Positions 33,167 through 43,320 are shown, counted from the stretch's first letter. The stretch: 64,000 bases of DNA from Verrucomicrobiia bacterium (GCA_030427505.1 JAUICH010000020.1:55642-119641); one strand, 5' to 3'. The notes: generated from the sequence alone by a model not told the origin. Program-made: numbers and translations.

Positions 33167-34078
33167 TCAGAGGGGTTTCTGATAGGAAGCCGCGCGGTTC
33201 GTCCAGCCGGGCAGCCAGCGGCTCTCGTTGCGCTCCGGGGGAGCGTTCCGCACCCGGCGCTCGAGGACCCGCCGGGCCGCCTCGCCAAATTCGTAAGCCG
33301 CGGCCGCGCCGCGCGGCTGGCCCCGCATTTCCAGCAAGACATCGCGCAGGCCCCAGCCCTGCCCTTGGTAGCGCTCGGCCGGGTTCACGCCTTCTCCTTT
33401 GAAATTCACGTAGTCGATCAGGGCGTAGATGCCTTGAGGGCTTTCGGACACCGCCTGAAAGGTAGCGCGCAGGCGCGCCTGATCCTCAGGCGCGGGCGTG
33501 GCCGCCAGCATTTTCGGCAGAGCCTGTTCGAGACGCCGGACAATGAAAGCCGTTTGCACTTCCACGGTGCCCGCCAGGAACTGGCGAAGCTCCTGCATCT
33601 TGGGGGAATCTTGAGCCGCCAGGAAGTCCGCCCGGTTCCTCCAGGGGCATCCCGGAGCCGCAACGATCCAGGCGGGTACCCGCACGTTCTGTTGTTGCAT
33701 GTAGGAGATCAGGGGAGGAAAGCTTTCTTCAAAGGGGCCCCGCTGGCCCGGCACATACCAGATGAAATGTCCGATGCCCAGCGATGCGAAGTACTCCCCC
33801 TCGTTCCAACTGGTCAGCCCGGAGACGGTGCCGCCGCATTCATTTTGCCAGATCTTGTTGCCGATGGCTCGGGCCGCCTGAGGCGTCAGGGCTATCTGGC
33901 GCGTGCCGCTGCTGGGGCCGCCTTGGTTGGCCGGGGCTCCCGCGGAAGGAACTGCGGGACCGCCTCCCGCGTGGCCGCAGGCGGAAAGGATCCAAGCCAG
34001 GGAGGTAAGCGCCAGAGGACGGAAGCTCTTGCGAGTCAGGCGGACCCTCGAACGGGACAAAAAGGCCGGGCATTTCAT
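33167..34078 (-). CDS. Lipoprotein of unknown function, Trp/Gly-rich core
   Basis: A lipoprotein signal ends in LSAC (Cys34), followed by a low-complexity Gly/Pro/Ala linker to about residue 60. The core includes IWQNECGGTVSGLTSWN, GIGHFIWYVPG and FPPLISYMQQQNVRVPAW. I recall similar proteins in other Gram-negative genomes annotated only as hypothetical. An acidic Glu after the GxH-type segment hints at a lysozyme-like fold, but this is weak. It is monocistronic and divergent from the large proline-rich protein gene. Confidence 0.65.
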   Translation of the reverse strand: MKCPAFLSRSRVRLTRKSFRPLALTSLAWILSACGHAGGGPAVPSAGAPANQGGPSSGTRQIALTPQAARAIGNKIWQNECGGTVSGLTSWNEGEYFASLGIGHFIWYVPGQRGPFEESFPPLISYMQQQNVRVPAWIVAAPGCPWRNRADFLAAQDSPKMQELRQFLAGTVEVQTAFIVRRLEQALPKMLAATPAPEDQARLRATFQAVSESPQGIYALIDYVNFKGEGVNPAERYQGQGWGLRDVLLEMRGQPRGAAAAYEFGEAARRVLERRVRNAPPERNESRWLPGWTNRAASYQKPL

Positions 34079-34184
34079 GGTGCTTTCAGGGGGTGACAGC
34101 GAAAGATCCGCGCGTGAAAACGAAGATCAAGCCAGGATAAAAATTAACCAATGTTAAGTGCCAACATGTGCCGAGGAAATTCGT

Positions 34185-34213
34185 TTGCAAAAGATCCGAA
34201 AATATCATAAAAA
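34185..34213 (+). promoter_or_regulatory. Candidate promoter of the large proline-rich protein gene
   Basis: TTGCAA (34185-34190) is followed after 17 bases by TAAAAA(T) in an AT-rich patch about 50 bases before the chosen ATG. The same -35 word is used at 5967 and 55453. Confidence 0.4.
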
Positions 34214-34263
34214 TAATAAGTACCGTCGTCTCCTCAAGGCGGAGGGCCGGCCTCTTCCCAGAC

Positions 34264-37215
34264 ATGGATCCGCAGGGTAAACATTCACAGTCACCGTTTC
34301 AACATTCAGCCCCGCCGTCTGGGGCTTCGTTTGCGCAAAACGCTGGCTTTGGCGGTGGCGGAACTTCAGCCCAATCTGGGGAACCCCATGGGTTCTCCCA
34401 TGAGTCTTCACCCGGCGGCAGACCCGCTACTTCCCTCACGACTCCCCGGGAATCCGCGTTTCCAAAGCCGCCTCAGTCCTCCACCGCCCCGGGAACGGAA
34501 GCGCCTAAGAACGAACAACCTCCCCCGATGGATCTGGATGACGACAGCCTGACTGGGGGCGACTGGGACGAAGACAAAGTCTTCGCCTCCTTCGAAAAGC
34601 TCTTCGACAAGTCTCCGGGACAGGGAAGCCCGTCCTTTTCCCAGAAACCCAAACCAGCGCCTCCGGAGAACGTTTCCCGCGAACCGGAGAATCCGCCGCG
34701 CGGAAACGAAGAGAAACAGGCGAAACCCGCCTCAGAACCGTTTTCCTGGCCACCACTAAAGCCTATGACCGGAGACGGAAACGCAGCGTCCGCATCCACG
34801 CCGGCGCCAGCTCAAGAAACCCCTCGGGAATCGCCGCCAAACCAGCCCCCCGGAGGCTTTGGCGGGAATCTGCTTTGGTCGCAAGGCGCCGGGGAAAAGT
34901 CCCTGAACCCCTGGAGCCAAGAGGCGCGAGAGGAGAGCCAGAGCGCCGCTCCTCCTTCCCCGCCACCCGCGTCCCCAGAGCCGGCGGGTGCTTCCGAGCC
35001 TTCCGGCTTTCCCGGCAACGGCGATTTCTTTGGAAACCAGCCATCCTTTCCCGGCCAAGCAGCGGCCCAGAGAGATTCTCCCCCTGAGTTTTCGGGTATG
35101 AAACACACTCCGCCGCCGACTCCACCGGAATCTGAGATCTCTTCCCTGGACTCCCTGTCTCCGGCAACGGCGGTCGCCGCCCCACCACGGGAGGACGAAA
35201 TTTTGACGGTTCACTGCCCCGTTTGCCAGGCGCCCCTGACGATTCCCAGGCAATACCTGGGGGTGAATGGGGCCTGTGTCAGTTGCAATCTGCCCATCGT
35301 CGCGATCGAACGGGGCGGCAACGTAGTGGTGGAGCCTCTAGGCGAAGCAGCCCCCTCCAAGCCGCCCGTATCCGTGCTGGCGAGTTCCAAAGAAGCCGTG
35401 GACGCCGAAGAAACGGCTGCCGTAAAAGAGCCCCCGGCGGGCGCTGATGCCGGGCCGCCGATGGAAAGGCCTGCTCCCCAATCCAAAGATTCCAACTCCT
35501 GGGGTTCGGGGCCTTCAGGGGCGTCTCCCTGGGAGTCTAGCCAACCAAAGAGCAACCCAGGGTCCACGCTGTGGGAATCGGGTCCGGGGAAAGAGTTTGG
35601 CGGCGGATTTCCTGGCCCGGGCCGTCCCCCGGAAGGGAGCCAGCCCGGCAGCGCCGGTGAAGCCCTTCGCCCAGGCGCGCCGCCAGAAGATCGGCCGACG
35701 CCGGACTCGTTCGAGACCTCGTCTCCGGGTGGTTTTCCCGGTGACGACGCGGCCCCGTGGGGGCCGGTAAATACCCCGTCTCCGCTGGACGGGGGCGGCT
35801 TTCCCGGACCTTCCGCTCCGAATGTTAAGTCTCCTCCCCCCAGTGAAGTCCGGCCTCCGGGAATTGCCGGTTCCTCTCATGCCTCCGCCGAAGAGGAAAC
35901 TGGAAATTCCAAGAAGGGAAAGAAGGCGAAAACGAAACCTTCAAAAGCGGAGAAACAGTATCGGCAGAAACGGAAGAAGGAGTCAAAGGGCAGTGGAGCT
36001 GCCCTGAAGCTGGTCGTGTTGCTGTTCTTGCTGCTGGCGGGAACGGGCGCGGCCATGTACTACGTCCCGGACCTCCGCCCCAAGAACCTGAAGGGCACGC
36101 TCGCAAGCTTTGCCCAAAAAGTGCCGGTGTTGGAAACTTTGGCGGTCAGGATCGGGCTGCTGGAAGAGAAGGACGAGGAATCGGCCATCCAGCCGGGGGG
36201 AGAGAATCAGATGCCTCCAGGTATTTCCACTGCTCCGCCCTCGGACGTTCCTCTGCCCGACAAACCCGCGGCGCCGAAGACGGGCGGCCAGGAGGGGCCT
36301 CAAAAGATCCAGTCCACGCCACCGGCCGCGGCACGGGACCAGCCAGCCAAGGAGGAAGATCCCGCCGGAAGCTCTGTCCCCGCGGAGCCCCGGAAGGTCC
36401 CCGCGAAGACCTCTCCGCCGAAAGCCCCCGTTCAGATCGCGGAAGGGGAACCGGCTCCAGGAACACCCGCTCCCGCCAGTTCGCCGGCTGGAACCCCTCC
36501 TTCTCCGGACGGTTCTCAAGAATCAGGTATCGCCTCATCGGGCGCCAACGGCGCGACAGAGAAAATGCGCACGAATGGCGAGTGGCTTCTCCGTAATTTT
36601 TACGAGGCCAAGACGATGAAGACCAAATCGGAACAGGTGCTGTCGCCGGTGAAAGCTCTGCCTTCCATCAATCAGCTCTGGGGCACCCTTCCGGAAAATC
36701 ACCCCACGCTGGGCGCGGTGGAATTCCGCGGCCTGATGCGGGACGCCGGGACGGGCTGGAATTTTGGCGTTTTTGACGTATACGAACCGGAGAACGCGCA
36801 ATGGCACCGCTGGTGTGTCGTGGAGCCGGAAGAGGGGGTTTACAAGCTGGACTGGGGGTTCTATCGCCAGCTCAGCAAACGGGAACTGGGAAACTACCTT
36901 GCCAGCCCACAGAGCGAACCGATTACCCTGCGGCTGCTGATACGCCGGGGAGAACTGGTCCCGGAATCGGAGAGTCCCTGGAACGCGGAGGCAGTGGAGC
37001 TCCAGCTCACCATGCCGCTGGACCAGCAGGAACCCGCCACCATTCTCATGCGCAAAACCACCCACGACATCCTGGGCTTGGCGGCGGAACTTCCCGACGG
37101 CCAGGCCAAGATTGCTGAGGTGGAACTCAGCTGGGTCAATAGCGACAAAACGCCGGGAAAGCGTGTTCCCACCATCACCCGGCTGACCGGTTGGGGCGCC
37201 TGGCAGCGGGGTTAA
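34264..37215 (+). CDS. Very large proline/serine-rich single-pass membrane protein with a zinc ribbon
   Basis: The 983-residue protein is mostly low-complexity Pro/Ser/Gly/Glu sequence. A CxxC-x16-CxxC zinc ribbon (Cys318, 321, 338, 341) sits near residue 330, followed by more disorder, a Lys-rich block, and one transmembrane helix at about 580-602. Then comes another Pro/Ala-rich stretch and a folded C-terminal domain (about 765-983) with many Trp and charged residues. By the positive-inside rule the zinc ribbon is cytoplasmic and the C-terminal domain periplasmic. I recognise no family for that domain. The chosen ATG gives MDPQGKHSQ; an upstream start is open but would read through the AT-rich promoter region. 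Confidence 0.75.
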   Translation: MDPQGKHSQSPFQHSAPPSGASFAQNAGFGGGGTSAQSGEPHGFSHESSPGGRPATSLTTPRESAFPKPPQSSTAPGTEAPKNEQPPPMDLDDDSLTGGDWDEDKVFASFEKLFDKSPGQGSPSFSQKPKPAPPENVSREPENPPRGNEEKQAKPASEPFSWPPLKPMTGDGNAASASTPAPAQETPRESPPNQPPGGFGGNLLWSQGAGEKSLNPWSQEAREESQSAAPPSPPPASPEPAGASEPSGFPGNGDFFGNQPSFPGQAAAQRDSPPEFSGMKHTPPPTPPESEISSLDSLSPATAVAAPPREDEILTVHCPVCQAPLTIPRQYLGVNGACVSCNLPIVAIERGGNVVVEPLGEAAPSKPPVSVLASSKEAVDAEETAAVKEPPAGADAGPPMERPAPQSKDSNSWGSGPSGASPWESSQPKSNPGSTLWESGPGKEFGGGFPGPGRPPEGSQPGSAGEALRPGAPPEDRPTPDSFETSSPGGFPGDDAAPWGPVNTPSPLDGGGFPGPSAPNVKSPPPSEVRPPGIAGSSHASAEEETGNSKKGKKAKTKPSKAEKQYRQKRKKESKGSGAALKLVVLLFLLLAGTGAAMYYVPDLRPKNLKGTLASFAQKVPVLETLAVRIGLLEEKDEESAIQPGGENQMPPGISTAPPSDVPLPDKPAAPKTGGQEGPQKIQSTPPAAARDQPAKEEDPAGSSVPAEPRKVPAKTSPPKAPVQIAEGEPAPGTPAPASSPAGTPPSPDGSQESGIASSGANGATEKMRTNGEWLLRNFYEAKTMKTKSEQVLSPVKALPSINQLWGTLPENHPTLGAVEFRGLMRDAGTGWNFGVFDVYEPENAQWHRWCVVEPEEGVYKLDWGFYRQLSKRELGNYLASPQSEPITLRLLIRRGELVPESESPWNAEAVELQLTMPLDQQEPATILMRKTTHDILGLAAELPDGQAKIAEVELSWVNSDKTPGKRVPTITRLTGWGAWQRG

Positions 37216-37281
37216 CCCTTGCCTCAAGGGCAGGCAGGTGTTAGGCGGAAAGATCCGTCATACTGTTTGTATCGTTCCCGG

Positions 37282-38562
37282 ATGAGGCCCAATTCCTTAT
37301 ACAGCGCCTTTGATTGCCAGAATCGCGATGGCGGCGAGGGCCGCCCGGACGACTACCGCACCCCGTTCCAGGTGGATCGCGACCGGATCATCCACACCTC
37401 TGCCTTCCGGCGGCTTCAGAGCAAGACCCAGGTATTCCTTTCAGGAGAGTATGACTTCTACCGCACCCGCCTGACGCATTCCATAGAGGTGGCCCAGATT
37501 GGCCGCTCTATCTGCGCCTGGCTGAAGCACAAGTCGGATTTGTTGGGCGAAGACCACTTCATCGACCCCGACCTGGTGGAGGCCGCCTGCCTGGCGCATG
37601 ACATCGGGCATCCCCCCTTTGGTCACACGGGGGAACGCTCCCTCAATTCGCTGATGCGCAACCATGGCGGTTTCGAAGGCAATGCCCAGACCTTGCGCCT
37701 CCTCACTCACGCCATTTACTCAAAGCGGCGTAAGGGCATGAACCCCACCCGGGCCCTTCTGGACGGCGTCTTGAAATACAAGACGCTGTATTCCGAACTG
37801 GACCGGCCGGAACACCATTTCATCTACGACGATCAATCTTTGGATCTGGACTTCGTGCTGGATGGACACGATTTCCCTCCCGAACTCACGCCAGGCTGGG
37901 TGCGGGACAGCAGCCGCTCCATCGAGTGTCAGATCATGGACTGGGCGGACGATACCGCCTATTCGCTCAACGACGTGGTCGACGGCATCAATGCCGGATT
38001 CATCACTTTGCAGAAGGTAGAGCGTTGGGCCGAAAATCAGGAGCTCAAGGAGAACGATTCCAAGTGCCTGGAGAAACTTCTCGAAGCCCTTCGCCGCAAC
38101 CGGGTGGAAGGCCATATGGGCCGCCGGATCGGCGATTTCATCGAAGCGTGTAGCCTGCGGCAGGACGCGAATTTTCTCAGCCCCGCCACCCGGCGTTATC
38201 AATACCGGCTGGAGATCGACCTCGATTTGCGCGCGGAGTCCAAGCTCTACAAGGGCCTGGCCCTGGATATCGTCTTTCGCTCCACCCAGCTCCAGCAGCT
38301 CGATAAAAAAGCGGACTTCGTGGTGCGCCGCCTTTTCGGCGCGCTGGCGGAGACCTACATCACGCCGGACAGGCCCACAAAGAACGGGTTCCGGCTTCTT
38401 TCCGAAGATGACGAGACCGCTATCTGGGCCTGCGAGACGGAGTCCCAGCGCGCCCGGCTGGTCTGCGACGCCATCGCCCGCATGAGCGATTCCGTCGCTT
38501 CCCGCACCTACAAGCGGCTTTTCGATCCCGATTTTGGGTCGATTGTCGATCTGGTGTGGTGA
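37282..38562 (+). CDS. dgt: dGTP triphosphohydrolase (HD domain)
   Basis: The 426-residue enzyme hydrolyses dGTP (or dNTPs) to nucleoside and triphosphate. The entry motif [22 protein letters not shown] and the HD metal centre ([29 protein letters not shown], then a distant Asp in [10 protein letters not shown]) are intact. I chose the ATG beginning [11 protein letters not shown], close to the family's normal start. The next gene, a macrodomain hydrolase, starts 68 bases downstream; both touch nucleotide metabolism. Confidence 0.95.
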   Translation: MRPNSLYSAFDCQNRDGGEGRPDDYRTPFQVDRDRIIHTSAFRRLQSKTQVFLSGEYDFYRTRLTHSIEVAQIGRSICAWLKHKSDLLGEDHFIDPDLVEAACLAHDIGHPPFGHTGERSLNSLMRNHGGFEGNAQTLRLLTHAIYSKRRKGMNPTRALLDGVLKYKTLYSELDRPEHHFIYDDQSLDLDFVLDGHDFPPELTPGWVRDSSRSIECQIMDWADDTAYSLNDVVDGINAGFITLQKVERWAENQELKENDSKCLEKLLEALRRNRVEGHMGRRIGDFIEACSLRQDANFLSPATRRYQYRLEIDLDLRAESKLYKGLALDIVFRSTQLQQLDKKADFVVRRLFGALAETYITPDRPTKNGFRLLSEDDETAIWACETESQRARLVCDAIARMSDSVASRTYKRLFDPDFGSIVDLVW

Positions 38563-38630
38563 ATAGTGAAAGTGCTATTCTGGATGCCATCCCCCGCGCT
38601 TCTATCCTTCCGGTTTCTCAATTCCCCCTT

Positions 38631-39167
38631 ATGTTAGTTGGAAATACCAAGTTCGAAATTGTCCAGGGCGACATCACCAAGCTGGAAGTGGACGCCATCG
38701 TGAACGCCGCCAACAACAGCCTGCTCGGCGGGGGCGGCGTGGATGGAGCCATTCATCAGGCCGCGGGCCCGAAGTTGTTGGAGGAGTGCAAGACCCTGAA
38801 CGGCTGCTCCACCGGAGACGCCAAGCTGACCCTGGGCTACGATCTACCCGCGAAATACGTCATCCATGCCGTGGGACCGGTGTGGGAAGGGGGCATTGCC
38901 GGGGAGCCGGAAAAGCTGGCCTCCTGCTATCGCCGCAGTCTGGAGATCGCCACCGAGAACGGCATCGAATCCATTGCCTTTCCCGCTATCAGTTGTGGTA
39001 TTTACAAGTTTCCCGCCGGAATGGCGGCGCAGATCGCCCTTCGCACCGTTTCGGAACTGGTCCGGGAAGGCAGCGCGCACGTGAAGCACGTCATCTTCTG
39101 CTGTTTTTCCCCGGACATCGAAGCGATCTACCGGGAAGCGTTTACCGACTTCCCGATGGAGACCTGA
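38631..39167 (+). CDS. Macrodomain ADP-ribose hydrolase (O-acetyl-ADP-ribose deacetylase-like)
   Basis: The 178-residue protein is one macrodomain of the MacroD/YmdB type: [21 protein letters not shown], then the catalytic [17 protein letters not shown] loop, and [13 protein letters not shown] for the diphosphate-binding loop. Such enzymes remove acetyl groups from O-acetyl-ADP-ribose and mono-ADP-ribose from proteins. It lies between dgt and recQ on the same strand. The ATG gives [11 protein letters not shown]. Confidence 0.93.
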   Translation: MLVGNTKFEIVQGDITKLEVDAIVNAANNSLLGGGGVDGAIHQAAGPKLLEECKTLNGCSTGDAKLTLGYDLPAKYVIHAVGPVWEGGIAGEPEKLASCYRRSLEIATENGIESIAFPAISCGIYKFPAGMAAQIALRTVSELVREGSAHVKHVIFCCFSPDIEAIYREAFTDFPMET

Positions 39168-39245
39168 GGCCAGGGGCATTTGGGCGGCGAAAGATTTGGC
39201 TGCCTTGGGGCTGGCAACCGCTGGAACCCTGTGGTTCAGTCCGCC

Positions 39246-41405
39246 GTGGCCGACACGGAAACAGACACGGCAACGTCAAAAGATCCGCTTGACGTCCTGG
39301 AGCGGCACTTCGGCTTTCGCCAGTTTCTCTCCGGGCAGGAGCGGGTGGTCACTGCTTTGGTTAGCGGGCGGGACGCCCTGGTGGTCATGCCCACCGGCGG
39401 GGGGAAGTCGCTCTGCTACCAGCTTCCCGCCATGGTCATGGACGGCGTAACGCTGGTGATTAGCCCGCTGATCGCGCTGATGAAAGACCAGGTGGACGGC
39501 CTGGAGCGCAAGGGCATTCCCGCCACCATGATCAACAGCACCCTCAGCCCCGCCGAACAGCGGGAGCGCATCGATAAGATGCAGGAAGGCGCCTACAAGC
39601 TGGTCTACATCGCGCCCGAGCGCTTCCGCAGCCGGTCTTTTGTGAATGCCCTGAAGAACGGCGTGGACATCGCCCTCTTCGCCGTGGACGAGGCGCACTG
39701 TCTGTCTCAGTGGGGGCACGATTTCCGGCCGGACTATCTGCGGTTGGGGAATGCGCTGGCGGAACTGGGCATGCCGCAGACCGCCGCCTTTACCGCTACC
39801 GCCACGCCGGAAGTGCGGGACGACATTCTCAAGTGCCTCGGCTTGCGGGAACCCTTCGTATCCGTCAGCGGGTTCGAGCGTCCCAATCTGAGCCTCCGGG
39901 TCATCCATTGCGAAAAACAAAAACAGAAGTTCGAGCGGCTGCGGGACCTCATTCGCGACCAACGCACCGGCATTGTTTACTGCGCCACCCGCAAGCGCGT
40001 CAACGAGGTGACCGACGTGCTGGCCTCCATGGGGATCAAGGTGGTGGCTTATCATGGCGGGATGGATGAGAAAGAGCGGGAGGAAGCTCAGAACCTCTTC
40101 ATCAACCGCTCGCGGGACGTCGCCGTGGCCACGAACGCCTTCGGCATGGGAATCGACCGGCCGGACGTGCGCTTTGTCGCCCACTTTGACATTCCCGGCA
40201 GCGTTGAAGCCTACTACCAGGAGGCCGGGCGCGCCGGCCGGGATGGTGAGCCCGCGGTGTGCGAACTGCTGTTCAACTACGCCGACACCCGCACCCAGGA
40301 GTTTTTCATCGAAGGGAATAATCCCGGCTACTCCCTGATCTGTGACGTTTACCGCACCCTCCAGCGCCTGGCGGACAATGCCTATGAAGTAGTCCTGCCC
40401 ATCCGCCAGCTTACCGATGCCGTGGGGGCGAAGAACGACATGAGCGTCTCCTCCGCGCTGAGTCTGCTGAGCAGGGAGGGTTACCTGGGGCGTTATGACG
40501 TTCCCGGCTCCCGGGCCCGGGGAACCCGCCTGCTCAAGCCCGACGTGCCGCCGGAAGAGCTGGAGATCGACCGGGACGCCCTGAAAGAGAAGAGCGACCG
40601 CGATCGGGGCAAGCTGGACGCCATGGTGAAACTGGCCTATTCCCTGGACTGCCGCCAGCTCTGGATCCTGCAGTACTTTGGCGAGAAAGAATCCACCCCC
40701 TGTGGTTCCTGCGACCGTTGCCTGGAGGGGGGCGCCCACGAGCGCCGGGAGCCGAACGCGGACGAGTTCACCATCCTGCGCAAAGCCTTGAGTGGCGTGG
40801 CGCGTTGTTCAAACCGTTCCGCTTCCGGCGGCTGGGAAGGCCGCTTCGGAAAGGGAAAGATCGTGCAGATGCTCGTCGGCAGCCGTTCCCAGGAAGTGCT
40901 GAATGCCAGGCTGGATGAGCTGAGCACCTACGGCATCCTGAAGCCGGAGGGGGCGCCCTATGTCTATGCCCTGCTGCGCGAAATGGAAGGCGTGGGCCTG
41001 CTCGAATCTTCCAAGGGAGAGTACCCGCTCGTCACCCTTACCCCGAAAGGCGCCGAGGCCATGCGCGGCAAGTTCCGGCCCCGCATTCTGTGGCCGGAAC
41101 GCGACCGGCTGAGGCCCAAGGCCCTGACCACCGGACCGGACAGCCCGGACGAACTGGGCCTGGAAGAAGTGGCCTTCGACCGCGAACTGTTCGAAAAGCT
41201 AAAGAGAGCTCGCGCGGATCTGGCGCGGGAGGAAGGCGACGTTCCGGTCTACCGTATCTTTACCAACCAGACCCTGGAATTTTTCACCCGTCTCCGGCCC
41301 ACCAGCCTGGAAGCCGCCCGCCACATTCGCGGAGTGGGGGAGGTAAAGGTCGAAAAATACGTTCCGGCCATCCTGGAAGTCATCCGGGGACATGTGGGTT
41401 CCTGA
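39246..41405 (+). CDS. recQ: ATP-dependent DNA helicase RecQ
   Basis: The roughly 719-residue helicase unwinds recombination and repair intermediates 3' to 5'. Motifs present: FRQFLSGQE (motif 0), MPTGGGKSLCYQLP (I), FAVDEAHCLSQWGHDFRP (II, DEAH type), SATP-like FTATATPEV (III), GMGIDRPDVRFV (V) and QEAGRAGRDG (VI). The zinc module is a C-x-n-C set ending in TPCGSCDRCLEGG, then a winged-helix RQC domain and a C-terminal HRDC domain (VPVYRIFTNQTLEFFTRLRP). No ATG is near; GTG at 39246 is my best choice among several in-frame GTG/TTG codons. Confidence 0.95.
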   Translation: MADTETDTATSKDPLDVLERHFGFRQFLSGQERVVTALVSGRDALVVMPTGGGKSLCYQLPAMVMDGVTLVISPLIALMKDQVDGLERKGIPATMINSTLSPAEQRERIDKMQEGAYKLVYIAPERFRSRSFVNALKNGVDIALFAVDEAHCLSQWGHDFRPDYLRLGNALAELGMPQTAAFTATATPEVRDDILKCLGLREPFVSVSGFERPNLSLRVIHCEKQKQKFERLRDLIRDQRTGIVYCATRKRVNEVTDVLASMGIKVVAYHGGMDEKEREEAQNLFINRSRDVAVATNAFGMGIDRPDVRFVAHFDIPGSVEAYYQEAGRAGRDGEPAVCELLFNYADTRTQEFFIEGNNPGYSLICDVYRTLQRLADNAYEVVLPIRQLTDAVGAKNDMSVSSALSLLSREGYLGRYDVPGSRARGTRLLKPDVPPEELEIDRDALKEKSDRDRGKLDAMVKLAYSLDCRQLWILQYFGEKESTPCGSCDRCLEGGAHERREPNADEFTILRKALSGVARCSNRSASGGWEGRFGKGKIVQMLVGSRSQEVLNARLDELSTYGILKPEGAPYVYALLREMEGVGLLESSKGEYPLVTLTPKGAEAMRGKFRPRILWPERDRLRPKALTTGPDSPDELGLEEVAFDRELFEKLKRARADLAREEGDVPVYRIFTNQTLEFFTRLRPTSLEAARHIRGVGEVKVEKYVPAILEVIRGHVGS

Positions 41406-41434
41406 CGGAGTCTGAGAGATAGCTGGCTGTTGAG

Positions 41435-41458
41435 GACTCGAGCATTTTAGATCGAGTC
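41435..41458. other. Hairpin 30 bases after recQ
   Basis: GACTCGA and TCGAGTC form a perfect 7-bp stem around a 10-base loop. There is no T run, so it is at best a weak or Rho-linked end signal. The 388-bp gap 41406-41793 around it holds no gene that I can support. Confidence 0.35.
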
Positions 41459-41518
41459 GTAACCGCGCCTATTTGAGCTTGGCCCCGATGCGGCTAGCGG
41501 CACCGCGAGGCGAAGGTG

Positions 41519-41541
41519 GAACGCGATCTCCGAGCGCGTTC
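41519..41541. repeat. GC-rich palindrome in the recQ-rhomboid gap
   Basis: GAACGCG and CGCGTTC flank a nine-base loop (ATCTCCGAG). The surrounding translated text in no frame gives a protein, and it reads like decayed coding sequence. It may be a remnant of a dispersed repeat. Confidence 0.35.
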
Positions 41542-41793
41542 ACGAATGCAGAACCAGCGGACTTTTCACCTTTGTTTGGACATTGATTCAGACGGCAGGG
41601 GCGCTCAGACATTCCGCGAATCCCTAGCCGCCATCAATCGGTAGCCCGGTTCGCGAGTTCCCCGCCCGGAGGTCGAGGACCACCTTCCAGCACCTCATAC
41701 TCCAGGCAAATTTGTAGATCGCCGGGACTTCCGCCACTTTCGGTGGTCATGGGGAATGTGTTTCCGGCTACAGTTCTTCGAAAACTGCTTTAG

Positions 41794-42432
41794 TCAGGCT
41801 TTCGCCGCCGTGGTCCGGGTCAGCCACGCGGACGCGACCAGCCCGCCAAGGAAGCCGAACAGGTGTCCCTGCCAGGAAATGAAGCGGTTCGTGGGCAGCA
41901 GACCCCACAACATGCCGCCGTAGAGCGTCAGCGCCACGAACGCAATGATGACCGAGCCGGGCTTCCGGTCGTGAAAGGCCCGGCCCAACAGAAAGCCCAG
42001 ATAGCCAAAGACCACGCCACTGACCCCAATGTGAATGCCGCTGGCAAACAACCAGATGCCTCCGCCACTAATCAGGGCGGTCAGGAGGCTCACGGAGAAA
42101 AAGATCTCCCGCCCACTCAGCAGCACCAGCGCCCCCAGCACGAGGAAGGGAATCGTGTTTGCCGCCAAGTGTCCGAAACCCCCGTGCAGGAACGGAGCCA
42201 GCAGAATGCCCAAGAGACCGCCCAGCGTGCGGGGCCGGATGCCGAGGGCGTCCAGATGGATGAAAGGCAGCACGAAATCCACGATCTCCACCGCCCACAT
42301 CACGCCCACCAAGGTGAAAAGGAGCGCGGCGTTCTCCTTCAACGCGGCGCGCGGACCGCCCGCTTCGGCGCGCAGCGCGGCGGCGCGGGCCTGGTAGTGG
42401 TTGCTCGACCAACTCGTCTGTGGCGGTTCCAT
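41794..42432 (-). CDS. Rhomboid-family intramembrane serine protease
   Basis: The 212-residue polytopic protein has the rhomboid active site: GVSG with nucleophile Ser138 and a later His190 in SWQGHLFGFLGG, on different helices. The HGGFGHLAANTIPF motif before them is also conserved. About six transmembrane helices are visible. It cuts membrane proteins within or near the bilayer. It is divergent from gluQ (36 bases between start codons) and has no obvious substrate nearby. Confidence 0.92.
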   Translation of the reverse strand: MEPPQTSWSSNHYQARAAALRAEAGGPRAALKENAALLFTLVGVMWAVEIVDFVLPFIHLDALGIRPRTLGGLLGILLAPFLHGGFGHLAANTIPFLVLGALVLLSGREIFFSVSLLTALISGGGIWLFASGIHIGVSGVVFGYLGFLLGRAFHDRKPGSVIIAFVALTLYGGMLWGLLPTNRFISWQGHLFGFLGGLVASAWLTRTTAAKA

Positions 42433-42468
42433 TCGAATTTCGCTCTCCGGGCACTATGGTAGCCTGCC

Positions 42469-43320
42469 ATGGACGTCGTGGCACGCTTCGCACCCAGCCC
42501 TACCGGATTTCTTCACTTGGGGCACGCCTATTCGGCCCTGTTCAGTTGGGATACCGCCCAGCGCCTGGGCGGGCGCTTCCTGCTGCGGATCGAAGACATC
42601 GACCAAACCCGGTGCCGTCCCGAATACGAGGCCGCCCTCCTCGAAGACCTCGCCTGGCTGGGCCTGAAATGGGAAGAGCCCGTCCGGCGGCAGTCTGAAC
42701 ACCTGGACACCTACCGGGACGTGGCGGCTGGCCTGCTGGAGCGTGAACTGCTCTATCCCTGCTTCTGCACCCGGAAAGAAATCCTGGCGGAAATCGAGGC
42801 CGCCGGCGGCGCGCCGCATGGGATTGATGGCCCGCTCTATCCCGGCATCTGCAAGCGCCTCTCCGCCCAGGAACGGCGGGACCGGATGGCGGCGGGCGAA
42901 CCCCACGCCCTGCGCTTGGACCTGGAACGCGCCCTGGCCGAAACCGGTCCCGGTCCCCTGGAATGGATGGACCTCGGCAAAGGTACCCAGACCGCCCGGC
43001 CCGATTTACTGGGCGACGCGGTCATCGTCCGGAAAGACATCGGCTGCAGCTACCACTTTGCCGTTACCTGGGACGACGCGCTTCAGGGCATCACCCTGGT
43101 GACGCGGGGCGAAGACCTCTTCCCCGCCACCCACTTGCATCGCCTGCTCCAGGCCCTGCTGGACCTGCCCGTCCCGGAATACCACCACCACAGCCTGATC
43201 CGTGACGCCAGCGGCAAACGCCTCGCCAAACGGGACGAAGCCGAAACGCTGCGAAGCCTCCGGGAAACCGGCATAGCTCCCGAAGAGGTGCGGGAGAGGC
43301 TCCGGGCGGAGCAGGCGTAG
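42469..43320 (+). CDS. gluQ: Glutamyl-Q tRNA(Asp) synthetase
   Basis: This 283-residue paralogue of the catalytic part of glutamyl-tRNA synthetase attaches glutamate to queuosine in tRNA(Asp). It lacks the anticodon-binding domain. The HIGH-like motif (RFAPSPTGFLHLGHA), the KMSKS-like motif (KRLAKRDEA) and a zinc-binding set around YPCFCTRKEI are present. The family normally has about 300 residues, so the gene is complete. Confidence 0.94.
   Translation: MDVVARFAPSPTGFLHLGHAYSALFSWDTAQRLGGRFLLRIEDIDQTRCRPEYEAALLEDLAWLGLKWEEPVRRQSEHLDTYRDVAAGLLERELLYPCFCTRKEILAEIEAAGGAPHGIDGPLYPGICKRLSAQERRDRMAAGEPHALRLDLERALAETGPGPLEWMDLGKGTQTARPDLLGDAVIVRKDIGCSYHFAVTWDDALQGITLVTRGEDLFPATHLHRLLQALLDLPVPEYHHHSLIRDASGKRLAKRDEAETLRSLRETGIAPEEVRERLRAEQA

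Noticed and set aside
39276..40739. A 487-codon open frame opposite recQ
   Set aside because: It is the complement of a strongly supported helicase; the translated text is His/Gly/Val-rich with no domain, typical of antisense frames in GC-rich DNA. The same holds for long antisense frames opposite purH, the FHA/cyclase and the RND pump.
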